This document shows positions 12,483-25,068 of a stretch of DNA of 64,000 bases, piece after piece. Both the position numbers and the translations under genes were made by a program. The number at the start of each line of letters is the position of its first letter. Position 1 is the first letter of the stretch. The DNA comes from Coptis chinensis (taxonomy: Eukaryota; Streptophyta; Magnoliopsida; Ranunculales; Ranunculaceae). The notes under the pieces are model-generated. The model ran no database searches. It saw only the letters and a program-made list of their open reading frames with translations, and was not told the origin of the DNA. The DNA is taken from positions 19,734,001-19,798,000 of the forward strand of contig CM027380.1 of the NCBI GenBank assembly GCA_015680905.1, written 5' to 3'.

Positions 12483-12712
12483 GGGTTAAAAGGGTATAAA
12501 GTCCGTGTTGTACCAGGGAGATTCAAGCTATACTTCAAGTTCTTAAAGGGGTATTATCAGCAAAGACAAAAGAAATTAAAGTGATTGTGGCCCACCGTTA
12601 AGAGGGTATAAAGTCCGGTGTTGTACCGGAGATTGAAGCTACACTTCAAGTTTTTAAAGGGGTATTATGCAGCAGCAAAGAAATTAAAGTGATTGTGGCC
12701 ATCGACTCACTT
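12483..12712 (+). repeat. tandem repeat, two units of about 115 bp
   Basis: Two adjacent units each contain AGGGTATAAAGTCC, then GTGTTGTACC and CTTCAAGTT(C/T)TTAAAGGGG, and end AAGTGATTGTGGCC. They lie between the two copies of the 340 bp direct repeat. Confidence 0.75.
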
Positions 12713-13020
12713 ATTGGTATTGGTACTCAAATTCTAACAGGAACTGCAAAACCACCTTGGTACTGCTTGAATCTCACCAAGGCAGTGTAAGTTCCATTCC
12801 TGTTCTTGTTCTAGAGCTGAAAACATCTGAAATGATTTGGAATCGCAATCCAAATTGTAGCAATCACCCCATTGTTCCTGAAAAGAGATGTCCCTATGCC
12901 TATATATGTGGCAAATATTCAGTTCCAAAGACGTAAATTTTTCGTCCAGTAACTATAACATAAGGCCAAGCTATGACTTAACTTATATATTCTTTTATTT
13001 AAAGAAAGACCATCAACCCT

Positions 13021-13373
13021 TTTTTGATAAGTTGACACCTTATTCATGTTGTTGCCTTGGCTTTCCCAAGTAATCAAACTCAACATATGATAGTAGTTGA
13101 GTGGGCCTACGTGCACAGAATGCCAAGTACACTATTTGAGTTATTTCATAGACTTCACAAAAATGGAGAAGATTGGCTTTCTACCAACATCATCCACCTA
13201 GTCATGTCTTTTAGAAATGCATGCTTCTTTCGGCAATGTTGGTTCTGCTATGAACCTATGAAGCTGTATATAATTCGAAGGCAAATTCAGGTTTATGACC
13301 AAGTCTAAACACACATACTTCCCTCTTAACAGGTTTAAGAGGGAACTCTTAATAAGAAATTTGTTGATGCAGC
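13021..13373 (+). repeat. direct repeat, copy 2
   Basis: Partner of 11286-11633, offset about 1.74 kb. It differs mainly by point changes and by the insertion that forms the hairpin at 13319-13345. Confidence 0.8.
13319..13345. repeat. perfect 11 bp inverted repeat with 5-base loop
   Basis: TTCCCTCTTAA, loop CAGGT, then TTAAGAGGGAA. Copy 1 of the surrounding repeat does not have the second arm, so the arm was probably copied by local template switching. Confidence 0.8.
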
Positions 13374-13457
13374 TGCCAAATTTGTACTTGAGATGAAGTC
13401 TAGAGGTTATCTTTGTGATGTCAGTGCCAGCGATGTCGTAATGATCAATAATACCAG
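13351..13457 (+). other. exon-like segment, function unknown
   Basis: An open reading with a coding look (NKKFVDAAAKFVLEMKSRGY, then LCDVSASDVVMINNT). It is preceded by a pyrimidine-rich stretch ending AACAG and ends ACCAG before GTTTAA, which fits a donor site. The first seven residues are also encoded after repeat copy 1 near 11614-11635. It may be an exon of an unrecognised or dead gene. I considered an aminoacyl-tRNA synthetase anticodon-binding domain, but the match is too weak to claim. Confidence 0.25.
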
Positions 13458-16400
13458 GTTTAATTTAACATGTTCATCAAACTATTGTTGACACCCTATG
13501 AAAACGAAAACTTTAAGCCGCAGAAAGGCAAAAAAGAAAGTAAAAAATCAAATCTCTCGATGAATTTGTTGCTAAAAACTAAACAATATGTAGTGAAGGC
13601 TATCAAACTGGGATGCTTATCGATGCAACTGGAAAAAACAACTCACACTCATAATTGCACATGCATTGAGAGATGAGTTATTCTTTACCAAAAACTCAAA
13701 AATACGTGAAACCAGGGCTCTCCTTATGTCACTCATTATGACACTCAATCAAATAATGAGCGACACTTCTTCACAAAGAAAAAATTTCCAACCTATAAAT
13801 AGAAAACTGACAAAATCTATTAATACATAACAATGTAGAGTATAACACGATGAAAATGATCACGCGTGTTACATGTTTGCACTACCACTCAATTCGAAAG
13901 TAGGAACAACCAACCATAAATATGAAACTGGAAGGAATTATTCCGGGAGAAGAGATTGGAGACAGATTGGTAATAGCAAATAACAAATAACAATACTTCA
14001 GAAGATCAAACTTAAATTTTGAAGGTGATTAAATGAAAGGATTGGTAATAGAAACACGTACCTATGATTGTTGTTCTCATTTTCACCGTTGGCTCCAAAA
14101 TCTTGGCCCTGTTTTCCACATAACACGCCCACAAATCTTGGGAGGAAAATCAGTTTAAAAGAAATAAGAGTAACTTCGTGTGCTAGTAAACAAAATGAAA
14201 GTGTGATAGTAGTATATAATGATTTCTTGCACCATAGTGCTATACTCCATTGTTCTTCACCACGTTTTGCTGCGCACGCTTTAGGAGAAAAGTTGCATCC
14301 AATGATAGATAATGGAAAACCCAAAAAGAGATTAATGGCGAAAGTTCAGAGTGTTGTTGTATAACTTTTTTTTTAAGAAGAAAAGGAACGGGTTTTAATT
14401 GGGAATATCGGCCAAACAGTGCGACTGTTCCGAGAAGTTCATTTTTTTAAGTCTATCCAAAATTTAGGAACAGTCAGAACAAAAATTCTGGAAGCATATC
14501 CAAAATTTGTAGCATAAGCATAAATAAAAATTCGTTGAACTAACCTCTTCCATTGAAGTTGCACAATAGTGATTCCGTTGAACATAATAATAAAGGTAGA
14601 TTAAATGAACCAACATAAATAATTGGAGCCTTGATTAAAGCAAAGAATAAAATAGAAAGAAAGGGAAGTTCGATTATGATAAGTGATTAAGGGCATTAAA
14701 AAATAAAACGAAAATAAAATCCGACCGAATTTGAAACAAAAAGTACCTTAAACCAATTTCACATGTTATCATCAGCGGTGGAGATTCATTATTTTGGTAC
14801 CAAAGAAGATGAACAATTAGAAGAATAAGACGAACAAATTTGGTTAAGCATTTGTTTTTTTATTTGCGGGTAAAGCGCCTGAAGCGGTGTGTCTGTTTCG
14901 GGTTATTATTCGGAAACGGTGTCTCTGTTCGCTAAAAATGTCAAGACGTTGAGTTTTATAGTCCTGGGAATGTTTTAAATTACCGATTTACCCTTCGAAT
15001 GCAAAGTGTAGAAAATTTCGTGGGTGAAATTTTTGGGCACCCCTCTCGACCAAAATATTGGATTAAAACAAAAAATACGGGAATTAATAAACGGCGGCAA
15101 GTTTTCCCATTATATATAAGATAAACAGTCAAGGGGTCTGAACTCTTTTTGCAAAGTTGACTGCAAGACAATTTTTTGACAGAAGAACACCTGTTGATCA
15201 CAATGGGTAAAACTAAACATTCTAGCGATTAGATTGCATTGGCAAAGTGTAATTAGATTTAACAATGAGGGAACACCCCAAATCAGAAACTGGCTTGGAT
15301 ATGAATACATCAATATAAAAAAACCTAATAGTTTTTAACAATGATGGAATGCCCCAAATTAGAAAGTCGACTTGGACATGAGTACATCAATGAAAAGAAA
15401 AAACAACTGGGAAACAAATTGGTAAGGAAAAGAACTCTAAGAGAAGTGTCAAGACTAACCTGTATCCCATGAGAACCTGACAACTTTTTGTCGAGTTTCT
15501 TTAAGTAGATAACGCATGGCAGGAGCTTCCATCAAGTTGCTTGCAAAATTGTGATATTTGAAGGCAAAACCTATACGTTAATGGAAAAAAATGAAGTTCA
15601 CATTGAAGATGAAAATATCCCAAAATTACGAATCAACCCAAGTCATAGAGATCAGGGCTTAAAACTGGAATTATATATAGATTTATTTTTGAACAAGAAA
15701 TATATTTCAACAGTGAACATCATATATGCACCTAAAAGAAAATATTGAATAAAGATACAGGCTCCACTATGCACTACACCACCACAACACATTCTGAAAG
15801 GACAAAAACATGTACAATCTCTATTCACATATTTGGTATTTCGATACAAATGAACTAACAGTGGAGATAGCTTTGACATTCTACCAGACTTTAACATAGT
15901 ATAACTTGGCATAACAGAAATAAACTAATAATTCTGCAGGCTTTTCTACAACATTTCAGGCATTTCATTTCAACAAATTAGAAAGAATAAATTGACCCAA
16001 AATCATAAGCAATTTGCTTAACCTGTAAAATAATAAACTACACTACAACACAAATAGCTTCCTTGGAGTTAACTAACTTTCCTATAATTATCTAGAACAA
16101 TAGAAATCGCACATGGCCTCATAGACATGGATGGTTAAAAGGTGTAATAGAATGAGGAAAGGAGAAATAGAAGAATGTATAAATTCCAGTAAAATTAATC
16201 GATAAAAATTGAAACACTAATTGTTGCTTCCTTCCCAAGTCCTAACACAAACTATTTTTAACAATTTGTATTGTGAAGTCGAATAAGGAAGATGTACACA
16301 ATAAGGAGAGAATGAATGGAAAGTACCTAAGTGAGAGGAAACAGAGTAGTCACCTCTTGCCAACGGAGGAAGATAGAGAAAACAATGGATTAAATCATTC

Positions 16401-18241
16401 AATTAACTTGATAAAGCTTAAATTTCTCAGATTTCTTCTTGGTTACCCATTATCACATACATTAAACCACCTAGATTGAAGGTGCTATGTTCAACTAAAT
16501 TTGCCATGTTCATTTTTAGTATGATAAGCTAAATAAAAAGTTATCTAATATGGACTATTTTAAGTGCAATGTCTTCTTAAAAGGTTTATCATATTATATC
16601 CAACTAAAGTGCAATGTCGTTCTCTTAATCACATAGCATAGCTTCATTCCAGGATTGTCAAGTTATAATACACAGATGTATGAGTATTTAGAATCTTACA
16701 CATATGCTCGTTGACACATAAGGAAAATGTGTCCATCCTCATCCCGCACAATAATGATAGCTGCGTTCGTTTGTTACTCAACCCCATGGCTCCATTTCAG
16801 TCGTTAAGGCACTGGGAAACCACCAATAAAAATGAGCATTGCACCCAAATGCAACCCCAAATGAAGACTTAGTAAGTCACCACTATTGCCAGAGCAGTCA
16901 AAAAATATTCAACATTCCGAAGTATGAGTTAATGAAAAGGAAATTAAAAAAAAAATACGCAATTCAAAACCATCAAATAAAAAAGAATATGAAAGCAAAT
17001 CATCAAATTTAGTAAGCGGGAGAGAGGGTTGGAAAGTTTTGAAAAGAAGACATCTCCTAAGGGGCAGGATGGTTTGAATAGTATCAAGTTTTAAGAAGGG
17101 AAATATAATGATAGCAGGCAATCGTAGCAAGGTCTAACAACCAGGAGCAACACATATTAGAATTCAAAGCGAACTCGGCTGCTACAGGTGAAATTAGCCC
17201 CTTTCATGGTGCAATCATGGCACGTAAATCGTTAGAATGAAAAGTTATAAAATCTAACCTACAAAAGATCGATCAAAAGAATAACAATAATGACCAATGA
17301 CCACAGCAAGGCCTATATTCAATTCTGGCTACTCCGAACCTTATGAGTAAATACCCATCAATGTATGAACAACAACATAGAAAAATTAAAAACAATCAAG
17401 TCTCGTGTCACAATATATTAAAATCAAGGCATAAATTGTAACATTCAGCTATCTTTATCAAGCATTGCTTCCTTTATACTAATAACCTGATAGCAAGTAA
17501 GGATTAACTGTGTAAATATGTTTCCAAATAGAACAATAATCCAATCAACAGAAAATAAAATAGGAGATAGCTTGCCAGGGCACCTCAGCAAGTGTTAGTG
17601 ATATTCAAACACCCACATTGCTATCCTAAGTGCACGTAGAAATAGAAACCATCATCTCTTACCTAGGTGAGGATGGGCAAAAGTAAGTCCTAATTTGTTT
17701 ATGCCTCGTTAAGAGCTTTAACTTCCTTGTCAATCCTGGGTTTTGAATCCTACGACTCTTGTTTAAATTAACCTAATAAAGCATTCATGTTTTGCGCTGA
17801 CGCACTCCTGCACTCCTCTCTCCTATTTAGCAAGGCATGAAAGTCAAACAGTTTTTCTTGTTCTAGTTGGGAATTTTTTAATCATTCAAGTAAAGGCACC
17901 CTTTCATGAATGAGGAAAAAAGTTATCTTAAATATGCCAATTTACATTTATAAAGAATAGAAAAAGCTAGGATTCATGGGTGTGCACGTGTGCAACTAAG
18001 AAGGCAGACCCATAGATTTTATAACTTTTAAAATTTAGTTTGAGCAACTGCACACTCTTACGCCCCTTCACTATGGCCTTGTTGATGATAAAATTCTTGA
18101 TGACGACACCCCTGGTTGTTGACATGGGAAACCGCACTATTAGGCATCAAAAGGTAAGACGAACTAAGGACGTAAAATGCCAGTCCGTAACGGTTAGGGA
18201 AGGTAACCCCTTATGTAGCAACCCAACTGTAGATGGTTGGT
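13458..18241. other. no recognised gene
   Basis: Long AT-rich stretch. A 108-codon minus reading at 14324-13998 passes a plausible donor (CATAG before GTACGTG near 14060), and an upstream region near 14900-15000 could be a promoter, but the protein matches nothing I know. Nothing else here is supported as a gene, an RNA or an element end. Confidence 0.3.
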
Positions 18242-18518
18242 TGAGCGAAGCCTCTAAGACCTGTGTTTTCGGAAGGATGCTCCATAGGGAACATCATGAC
18301 CAAACTCAAAGAAAGGTGAAGTTTGTATCCTCTAGGAGTAGGGGCGTAGGGGATTGTTAGTGATGCTCACATAACACAATACAAAATGTTCCGTTTAGCA
18401 AAGCCTCTAAGACATGTGTTTCCGGAAGGATATTCCATAGGGAACATCATGACCAAATTCAAAGAAAGGTGAAGTTTGTATCCTGTAGGAGTAGGGCCTT
18501 AGGGGAATGCTAGTGACA
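18242..18518 (+). repeat. tandem duplication, two units of about 125 bp
   Basis: Unit 1 (about 18242-18366) and unit 2 (about 18395-18518) share GAAGCCTCTAAGAC or a close variant, then GGAAGGAT, CCATAGGGAACATCATGACC and AAAGAAAGGTGAAGTTTGTA, and both end near GCTAGTGA or TTAGTGA. The unit is non-coding as far as I can see. Confidence 0.75.
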
Positions 18519-18719
18519 CTTCAGACACACACACCAACTCAATTTTCCCTAAAACACCTTTAGACACGTAAAACAATTTGTATAATTCAGACACATAACT
18601 GGAGCATCCCACAAATACTAAGTTATTCATAAAACACCCAACCGACAGGTAGAAGGACAAAAAATGGAGCATCCCACATAACAATCACGCACATAAATCT
18701 TAACTCTCACATTAAAGCT

Positions 18720-19090
18720 AACGTTTTAAAAAAATGGCGGAGAAACAATGGTTACCTTAAGATTCGGTAGCAAGAGCACTAACAACACCCCTATGAGGCT
18801 CAGTAAGCAACCCAGGCAGTAAGATAGGCATAGATGCTTATTTGCTCCATCTCCCATAGAAGCCAGCACGGTTTTTTTTGTTTCAATCCATTCTATGAAC
18901 TTGTTCAACTCTTGAACCTTCAATTTGTGTTATTTAAACAACAAACTCAGCCTTACTTGAGGAATGTATACATATATAAGGAACCAAAAATTAGAATCAA
19001 ATCCAACCTTAAGAACATCCCCTTCTTCACTATCTTGATTGGTAATATCTTGCCATTCACTAAGCAACGTACTTTGCTCTAAAACTGCTT
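18720..19090 (-). other. possible exon remnants, unassigned
   Basis: On the minus strand two stretches have splice-like borders. One (about 19085-18995) follows TTTTTTGTGCAG and reads VKAVLEQSTLLSEWQDITNQ before AAG and GTTGG. The other (about 18935-18765) reads VQELNKFIEWIETKKTVLAS and ends AAG before GTAACC. They lie just downstream of the HflX exons on the same strand, but I could not match them to the HflX GTPase domain. Confidence 0.25.
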
Positions 19091-19352
19091 TGACCACTGC
19101 ACAAAAAACGATTATTATATTAGCACAAAGGCTAATTAAAAAAAATCAGTAACGTTGCTCTCATACTTTCTTATGTCAGTATAAGTATTTTCTGCCTTTT
19201 TGGGCCTTAAAAGACCAACTTGCATTATCACGTATAACCCAACCACCCATACTAAGGTTCTACACTCTTAGTGACTCCAATCAACGACAAATTGAAACGA
19301 AATATTGAGAACCCCAACATTCCATGTCTCAAAATGTGGACCACTATTCTAT

Positions 19353-19386
19353 TTTAAAAAAAAAAACAACGACAACGACAACAACA

Positions 19387-19416
<30 letters not shown>
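19353..19416 (+). repeat. (CAA)n microsatellite
   Basis: A-rich run followed by imperfect then perfect CAA repeats, within an intron or the 3' side of the HflX-like gene. Confidence 0.9.
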
Positions 19417-19417
<1 letters not shown>

Positions 19418-19449
19418 ATAATATTCCCTACAACAAATGCACTTCACAA

Positions 19450-20142
19450 TTGAGTAACTTTGCTTCTCTAGTTTGAGCATGAGCATGAGCATGGAATATC
19501 TCTATTATAAGCCCTACCCGGTCTAAAATAGGTTTCCCCCTCTCACGCTGCAATTACAATTCTAAAAGTATCAATACCATAGCATCTATATAGGCAGAAT
19601 TTTACTATAAACAAAAGAGAACTTGCCTCTAGATTACGTTGCTGGACCCCTGAAAGAATGGCGTTTACAAAGACAGCATCAAACTCATCCTGCTAAAACT
19701 AAATGGTCCTTGTTAAACTCACCCAAGTCGTGAACTAAAGATGAATCAAAATGAATCCGGTGTTACCTTTGTCTCCTCAGCATCTATATGACATTTAATT
19801 GTTTTCATAGTCCCACTTCCAAAGTATGTGCCTAGAACAAACATTAAACATACATTATATATATTAAAAAAATAAAATTTATTTACTTTTAAAGTAAATA
19901 TGAGAAGAACCTGAATTAATTGATCTAGCAATTGGATTTTGAACAACGACATGAGCCGGCCTTTCCTTTTCACTAATATCTCCAACAAAGAATCCATCTC
20001 GCTGCTCTTCGAGAGAGTTGGCGAGGTTTAAAGCTTCAGAAAGCTTAGCCTTTAAAGCGACATCTGAACGAAGGTGAGGTTGAACTACAAATAGTTTTTT
20101 CTGGGTCTTTGTTGTAGATAAAATTTGGGTTGGATATTTCAT
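19450..20142 (-). pseudogene. HflX: HflX-type GTPase, 5' exons only
   Basis: Minus-strand gene start with four recognisable exons. HflX proteins are ribosome-associated GTPases, and plants have an organelle-targeted form. Exon 1 (20142-19911) starts with the ATG after an in-frame stop and contains LFVVQPHLRSD, LANSLEEQRDG and HVVVQNP. Exon 2 (19831-19767) reads TYFGSGTMKTIKCHIDA. Exon 3 (19689-19627) reads DEFDAVFVNAILSGVQQRNL. Exon 4 (19547 to about 19450) reads GKPILDRVGLIIEIF, then HAHAHAQTREAKL. Borders are GT-AG, except that exon 3 ends AG followed by GCAAGT, a GC-type donor. The GTP-binding G1 motif and the rest of the G domain were not found to the left, so the gene seems truncated. 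The short N-terminus before LFVVQP lacks an obvious transit peptide. Confidence 0.75.
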
Positions 20143-20401
20143 CTGTTTTCTGTTTCAATGAGTGAGATGAAAAAGAGTGGGTTCAAAGTAATCAAATAGA
20201 GGACAAATATATTACCTTTTGAAACCAAATTTTTTTTTGTTCGCGTGACTTCTAATAATAATCGGCAGTAGAGAGACAATCAGGTATGTTTTTTTTTGTT
20301 GTGGCTTTCAGTTCAAGGGAGAGCAAATTATGGAGATTTGGGAGAGAGAAGAAGAAGAGAAGAAGAAAAGAGAGGGTTGGTTTGCTTGAATTTAATTTTG
20401 G

Positions 20402-20830
20402 AATAAAAGGTATTTATTTGGCAATTACTGAAGGGTAAGCCGCGAACAATTGAATAAGGGCATATAGTTGATTTCTTACCTGAATTTACACATACGTCCT
20501 TAAGTGACTATGTAATATTAAGGGTATAGATGGTATTAAATTTTGAAATGACAAAGTAGTCTTTTTTAAAGGCATTGAATAATTGATTTTAATATTTTAT
20601 CAAGGGTATTTGATGGTAGAAAAAAGGTTGGTTCAATTTAAATGTCCAAGTTAATTATAGTATACTCTACGAAATAAAAGGTATTTATTTGGCAATTACT
20701 GAAGGGTAAGCCGCGAACAATTGAATAAGGGCGTATAGCTGATTTCCGACTTGAATTTACACATACGTCCTTAAGTGACTATGTAATCTTAAGGGTATAG
20801 ATGGTATTAAATTTTGAAATGACAAAGTAG
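20402..20830 (+). repeat. 158 bp direct repeat, offset 271 bp
   Basis: 20402-20559 is repeated at 20673-20830 with only a few substitutions and no indels. Both start AATAAAAGGTATTTATTTGG and end GAAATGACAAAGTAG. The second copy ends exactly where the CACTA element begins. The first continues TCTTTTTTAAAGG, which shows what an uninterrupted site looks like. Confidence 0.9.
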
Positions 20831-20880
20831 CACTACAAGAAAAAGGGGCTTTAGCCACGGATGACCCGGAGCATTAGCCA
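20831..20880 (+). repeat. left terminal inverted repeat of CACTA element
   Basis: Starts CACTACAAGAAAAAGGGGCT and continues TTAGCCACGGATGACCCGG. The first 50 bases match the other end perfectly by eye. TTAGCCA occurs again at about 20874 and 20901, in keeping with subterminal transposase-binding repeats. Confidence 0.92.
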
Positions 20881-23207
20881 AGGACCAAAGCTGTAGAATT
20901 ATTAGCCACGGTCACCAGCTGTTGACATAGTTATAGTTGTCTACGTAGCAAGGCATGACACTATTTTGCAACCTTTTGCGACGGTAACAGCGCGTGGGTG
21001 TTCCCACGGCTTCGACCGTTGGATCAGATCTTGGCACAGTATGTTTTCACCCACGGTTTTCTTTCCTCGGTATAGATCCGACATTGCTCCAAAGTTTTGG
21101 GCGCGGAGCACCAAAATTTCTCTCCCACAAAAATTCGATACCCACAGAGAAGTTGGAACTAATCTCACCACCTCTAGCTTCCACCGCCTTTGTAGCAAAA
21201 AAAAAACAAAACTTCCACGGCCTCTCTCACCATCTCTCTCATCTTCTTCCCTTACAGTTCGACACTATTATCGGTTCTCTCGCCATCTCTCTCATCAAAC
21301 ACCAAAGTAAAGCTTAAAGGTATCTTTTTTAAGTTTTTAGTTTATTAAAAGTTGCGTTTTTTTTTTTTTTTTTTTTTTAATTTTGGATGGAAATTGAGTA
21401 AAATCAAACTCTTGGGCTGGTGATATTGTAGGTCGATGGTACATGTTACTATTATCCTTCTAACTAGTGGGTAGCAGTATGGCATGTATTTTTCTGTTGG
21501 ATTTTATTAACTGAACTTTGTTAGTCATTTCTACAGTTCAAGAAAATTAACTAGTGAATTCGTAAAGCGCATTTTTGTTCCCGAATTGATTTAGATGGGA
21601 GCTTCATTCCTCTTACACACTGTGTCAACAAACATAATTTTCTTTTCAAATAACATATAATGAAAACTTTTTTAGATTAAGAAAAGGGGGATAAAGATAA
21701 AGAAAGGGAGAATGTGGACGTGAGTTTCGCCATTTTGTTAAGTTGTATACCTAAGAAAAACTTATATGACTCTGTGACTTCCTTTTTGAAGCTATCCACC
21801 AGTCCCAGTATATATAGAGACAGCTATGAGGGTGGGTGTTCTTCAGCTCGGCCACTTGTCTGGTAGGGCTAATGGTTTGCCTGAGACTTCTATAAGCGAT
21901 AAAGTGGGTTGGCTTACTGCAAAGACAAATAAAATTGTTGTCCAATCTATTATGTAGGATGGAAAACATTAACCCGATGGCAGCAGAGTGCGGTATAATA
22001 TTACAGAAAACAAGAGCAGCAAGAGCTCTTATATGCTAATAACTCTAAGTCAGATCTCATAATAATGTTGGGGAAAAGCGACTTATTATTATAGATTCTA
22101 TATGTCAAATGTAATTGTGGAAATAGTAGAACAGAATACTCCAACAACAAATCACAAAATATATTCTTAAGTCTTTCTTTGATTTATTACTTCATCTATA
22201 ATAGCCATGCTAAACTTATTATGCCCTTTAAATTGAAATCCAAAAAAACGCAAATAAAGGTTGTCTAGATTTATAACTGAGGTTTAATTTAACAAATAAA
22301 CAAATATTTTCATCTGAATTTCATTTTTTGTTACAAAGTTGTTGAACTTTTGAAATGCTTTATTCCTGTATGGGTTAAGCTTCACCTCTATATTCTTCTG
22401 TTGTACGCACATTACACTTTCGGGTATACAATTTAGACTGTGATAAAGAAATGTACCTTCTCGATCTACATATGCATTCTTGACAGTTGATATGAGAAAT
22501 TGATTTGCTCAAATGCCTTTGTTCCTCGTATAACTTTTGTCCGGCTCGTGCTCACATGGTGCGAGCAACTGGCTTCAACTTGGTACCAGTGCGTACTTCC
22601 TAACAGGTCACAGTTTGAGTCTCCAAGTCCACCACTAACACTGGGGGTGCGTTTTAATGAATGTTTTCTCTTAAAAGTGTTGTGGTGCTTGTTGACCTCT
22701 TAAGTCTTGGTCCCTTTGATATACATTTCTGTGCACTTCTCCATAATCTCAGTTTTTTGGGGAAACATGGTATGAGTATGGCTTGTTCCTAGGACGTAGC
22801 TGGGTTTGAGTTTGCTCAGCATGAGAGCAATAATGCGGGTGTGGGGTGTGTGTGTGTGTGGGGGTGTGGTATGAGTATGGCTTGTATATAGTTTGAGCAT
22901 ATTGAACACATTTATTTATTTCAAAAATGGATTTACATTGATATTTGTTTGGTTATTGTCTCTTTTGCTTTATCTGTTACAATTTTTTTTTCATTACGAA
23001 TTGCTTAGGTTTTAAATACATATTTATGTGATTTTTGCTAGTCCGGTAAAAATAATTCATTTTTAGAGATTTTGTTAATTTGGTTAGACATTTTTTGCTT
23101 GAGATGAGGGTTTGGGATAGGTGTATTCATGAATGGATCACGCTATTTATCTTGTATATAGTTTAAAGTTTTGAACTTGTGTGATTCTTGTTTATTTGTA
23201 GATCGTC

Positions 23208-25068
23208 ATGGAGGGTTTTTCTCCAACCGATAGAAGTAGTTGGGTCAATTTAGACCGCCATGACACCGCTTTATAAATAGGGTAAACTATTTTATGGACT
23301 TTGTGGTAAAAACTACCGTAACAAGCTCTTAATGCCGTGTCCTTTGTCGTGTGTGTAAAAAATGGAGGAAAGCAAAACCCTCTGAACTTCGTGAGGTATC
23401 ACATCTATAAAACCGATTCGACCCAACATATTTACAATTGGATATTTCATGGTGAAGAAAGACATGATCGAATGTGGAGTCCCATGGGAACTCTAATTTG
23501 CATGAGATGAATATAAATGATGCATTTGCTACCGTTATTGAAGAATTTGGTGGTGAAGAGTTAGATTCATTTCTTGGAGGTCTCGGAGTTGATAATGGAG
23601 AGGCACCGGGCATTGATGATGCTGAATCAATATTGTCAGATAAGAACTTTGAAGAGGCCATGAGTGCTTTGTATCCTGGTTGCAAGAATTTCAGTGTCTT
23701 AAGGTTTGTCATAAAAGTCATTTTAGAATCAAAGTTACACGTGGGTGGTCTGACATAAGTTTTACCGAGTTGCTTCAGTTACTTAAGGCAGCGTTGCCGG
23801 CGGATAATAAAGTTCCGAAAGACACGTATCGATCTGAAAAATTAGTTAAGGAGTTGGGGCTAACTTATGAGAAAATCGATGCATGCCCAAATGATTGTAT
23901 TTGATATTGGGGGAAGAAAAATGAATTGTTGCAAGAATGTCCTACTTGTAAGGTGTCGAGATATAAAATTGCAACAATTGAGGAGAGAAAAAATTGTGTA
24001 AGACTACCTGCGAAGCAGTTGCGGTACTTTCCAATTGGGGATAGGTTGAAGAGAATGTACGGTGTCGGTTGGGTAGCCAAAGCTATGTGTTGGCACTCCA
24101 CAAATAGATTGGGGGATGGTGATTTGGGTCACCCAGTTGACTCATCATCTTGGAAACACATTGATAGGACATTCCCAAGCTTTTCTTTCGAGCCACGTAA
24201 TGTTCGATTGGGCCTTGCCACTGATGGGTTCAACCCCTTTGGAATGCAAAGCACATCCTATAGTTCTTGGCCAGTGATGTGTGTCACATATAACCTCCCT
24301 CCTTGGCTATGTATGAAACCGCAATTCACTATGCTAGCTTTGCTCATTGAGGGACGGCGACAACCACGGTAATGATATAGATATTTATTTACAGCCGTTG
24401 GTCCATGAATTGCAAATCCTTGTGGGATAAAGGAGTGCTAGTCAAAGATGCTAATAGGGGTGATGTCTTCAATATGTGCAGTTCTCTTATGGACAATTCA
24501 CGACTTCCCAGCTTTTGGGAACATCTGCGGATGTAGGACTAAGGGGAGATATGCTTGTCCCTCTTGTGGTCTAAATACATCTACTGTGAGACTTGTTCAC
24601 GGGAGAAAAAAATGTTTACCTTGGTCATAGACGATTTTTGCCGCAATTAGATCCAAATAGACTTGATGTGAGAGAATCTACTTTCAACAAGGAAGAAGAG
24701 CTCAGTCACAACCCTAGCGTGCAATGCGGGGAGAAGGTTAAAGAGTTAACTCATAATCTCAAAGTGAAATGGGGAAAGTTAAAGAAAAGGAAACGGGGAG
24801 GTGGTGACTCTGAGGATGAGGAAGATGTGGTTGGGGAAGATGTGGACAGTGATTCTAGTTTTTTGAAGCAGTCAATATTTTCTAAACTTCTTCCATATTG
24901 GGAAGAACTCCCCGTTCCTCATAACATTGATGTGATGCACACTGAGAAGAACGTATGTGAAATTCTTATTGCTTTGATGTTGGACACGAAAAAAACCAAA
25001 GATGATCTCAATGCACGCAAAGACTTGAAACTTTTGGGGATAAAGAAGAAGTATTGGGTGACAGACAA
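23208..25068 (+). pseudogene. TNP2-type CACTA transposase, left arm, truncated and frameshifted
   Basis: TNP2 transposes CACTA elements. ATG at 23208 follows an acceptor-like TTTGTAG and opens MEGFSPTDRSSWVNLD. Then come the transposase-associated domain remains (NWIFHGEERHD-like, ATVIEEFGGEELDSFLGGLG, ILSDKNFEEAMSALYPGCKN), a zinc-binding-like stretch (CPTCKVSRYK), and Transposase_21 blocks (LRYFPIGDRLKRMY, VTYNLPPWLCMKPQFTMLA, LLWTIHDFPAFGN, RYACPSCGLNTSTV, HNIDVMHTEKNVCEILIALM). Several frameshifts (near 23340, 23470, 23690, 24370 and 24600) and stops break it. The last shared block is LLGIKKKYWVTD at 25068, after which the usual remainder is gone. Confidence 0.88.

Noticed and set aside
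13998..14364. Overlapping 108-codon minus and 98-codon plus frames
   Set aside because: Neither shows a domain; a donor-like site on the minus strand is suggestive only.
20966..21310. 114-codon and 107-codon overlapping frames at the CACTA left end, mirrored at 29012-29356
   Set aside because: Low-complexity Ser/Phe-rich readings in the transposon leader, present in several frames and on both strands; no domain. They are by-products of the terminal region.
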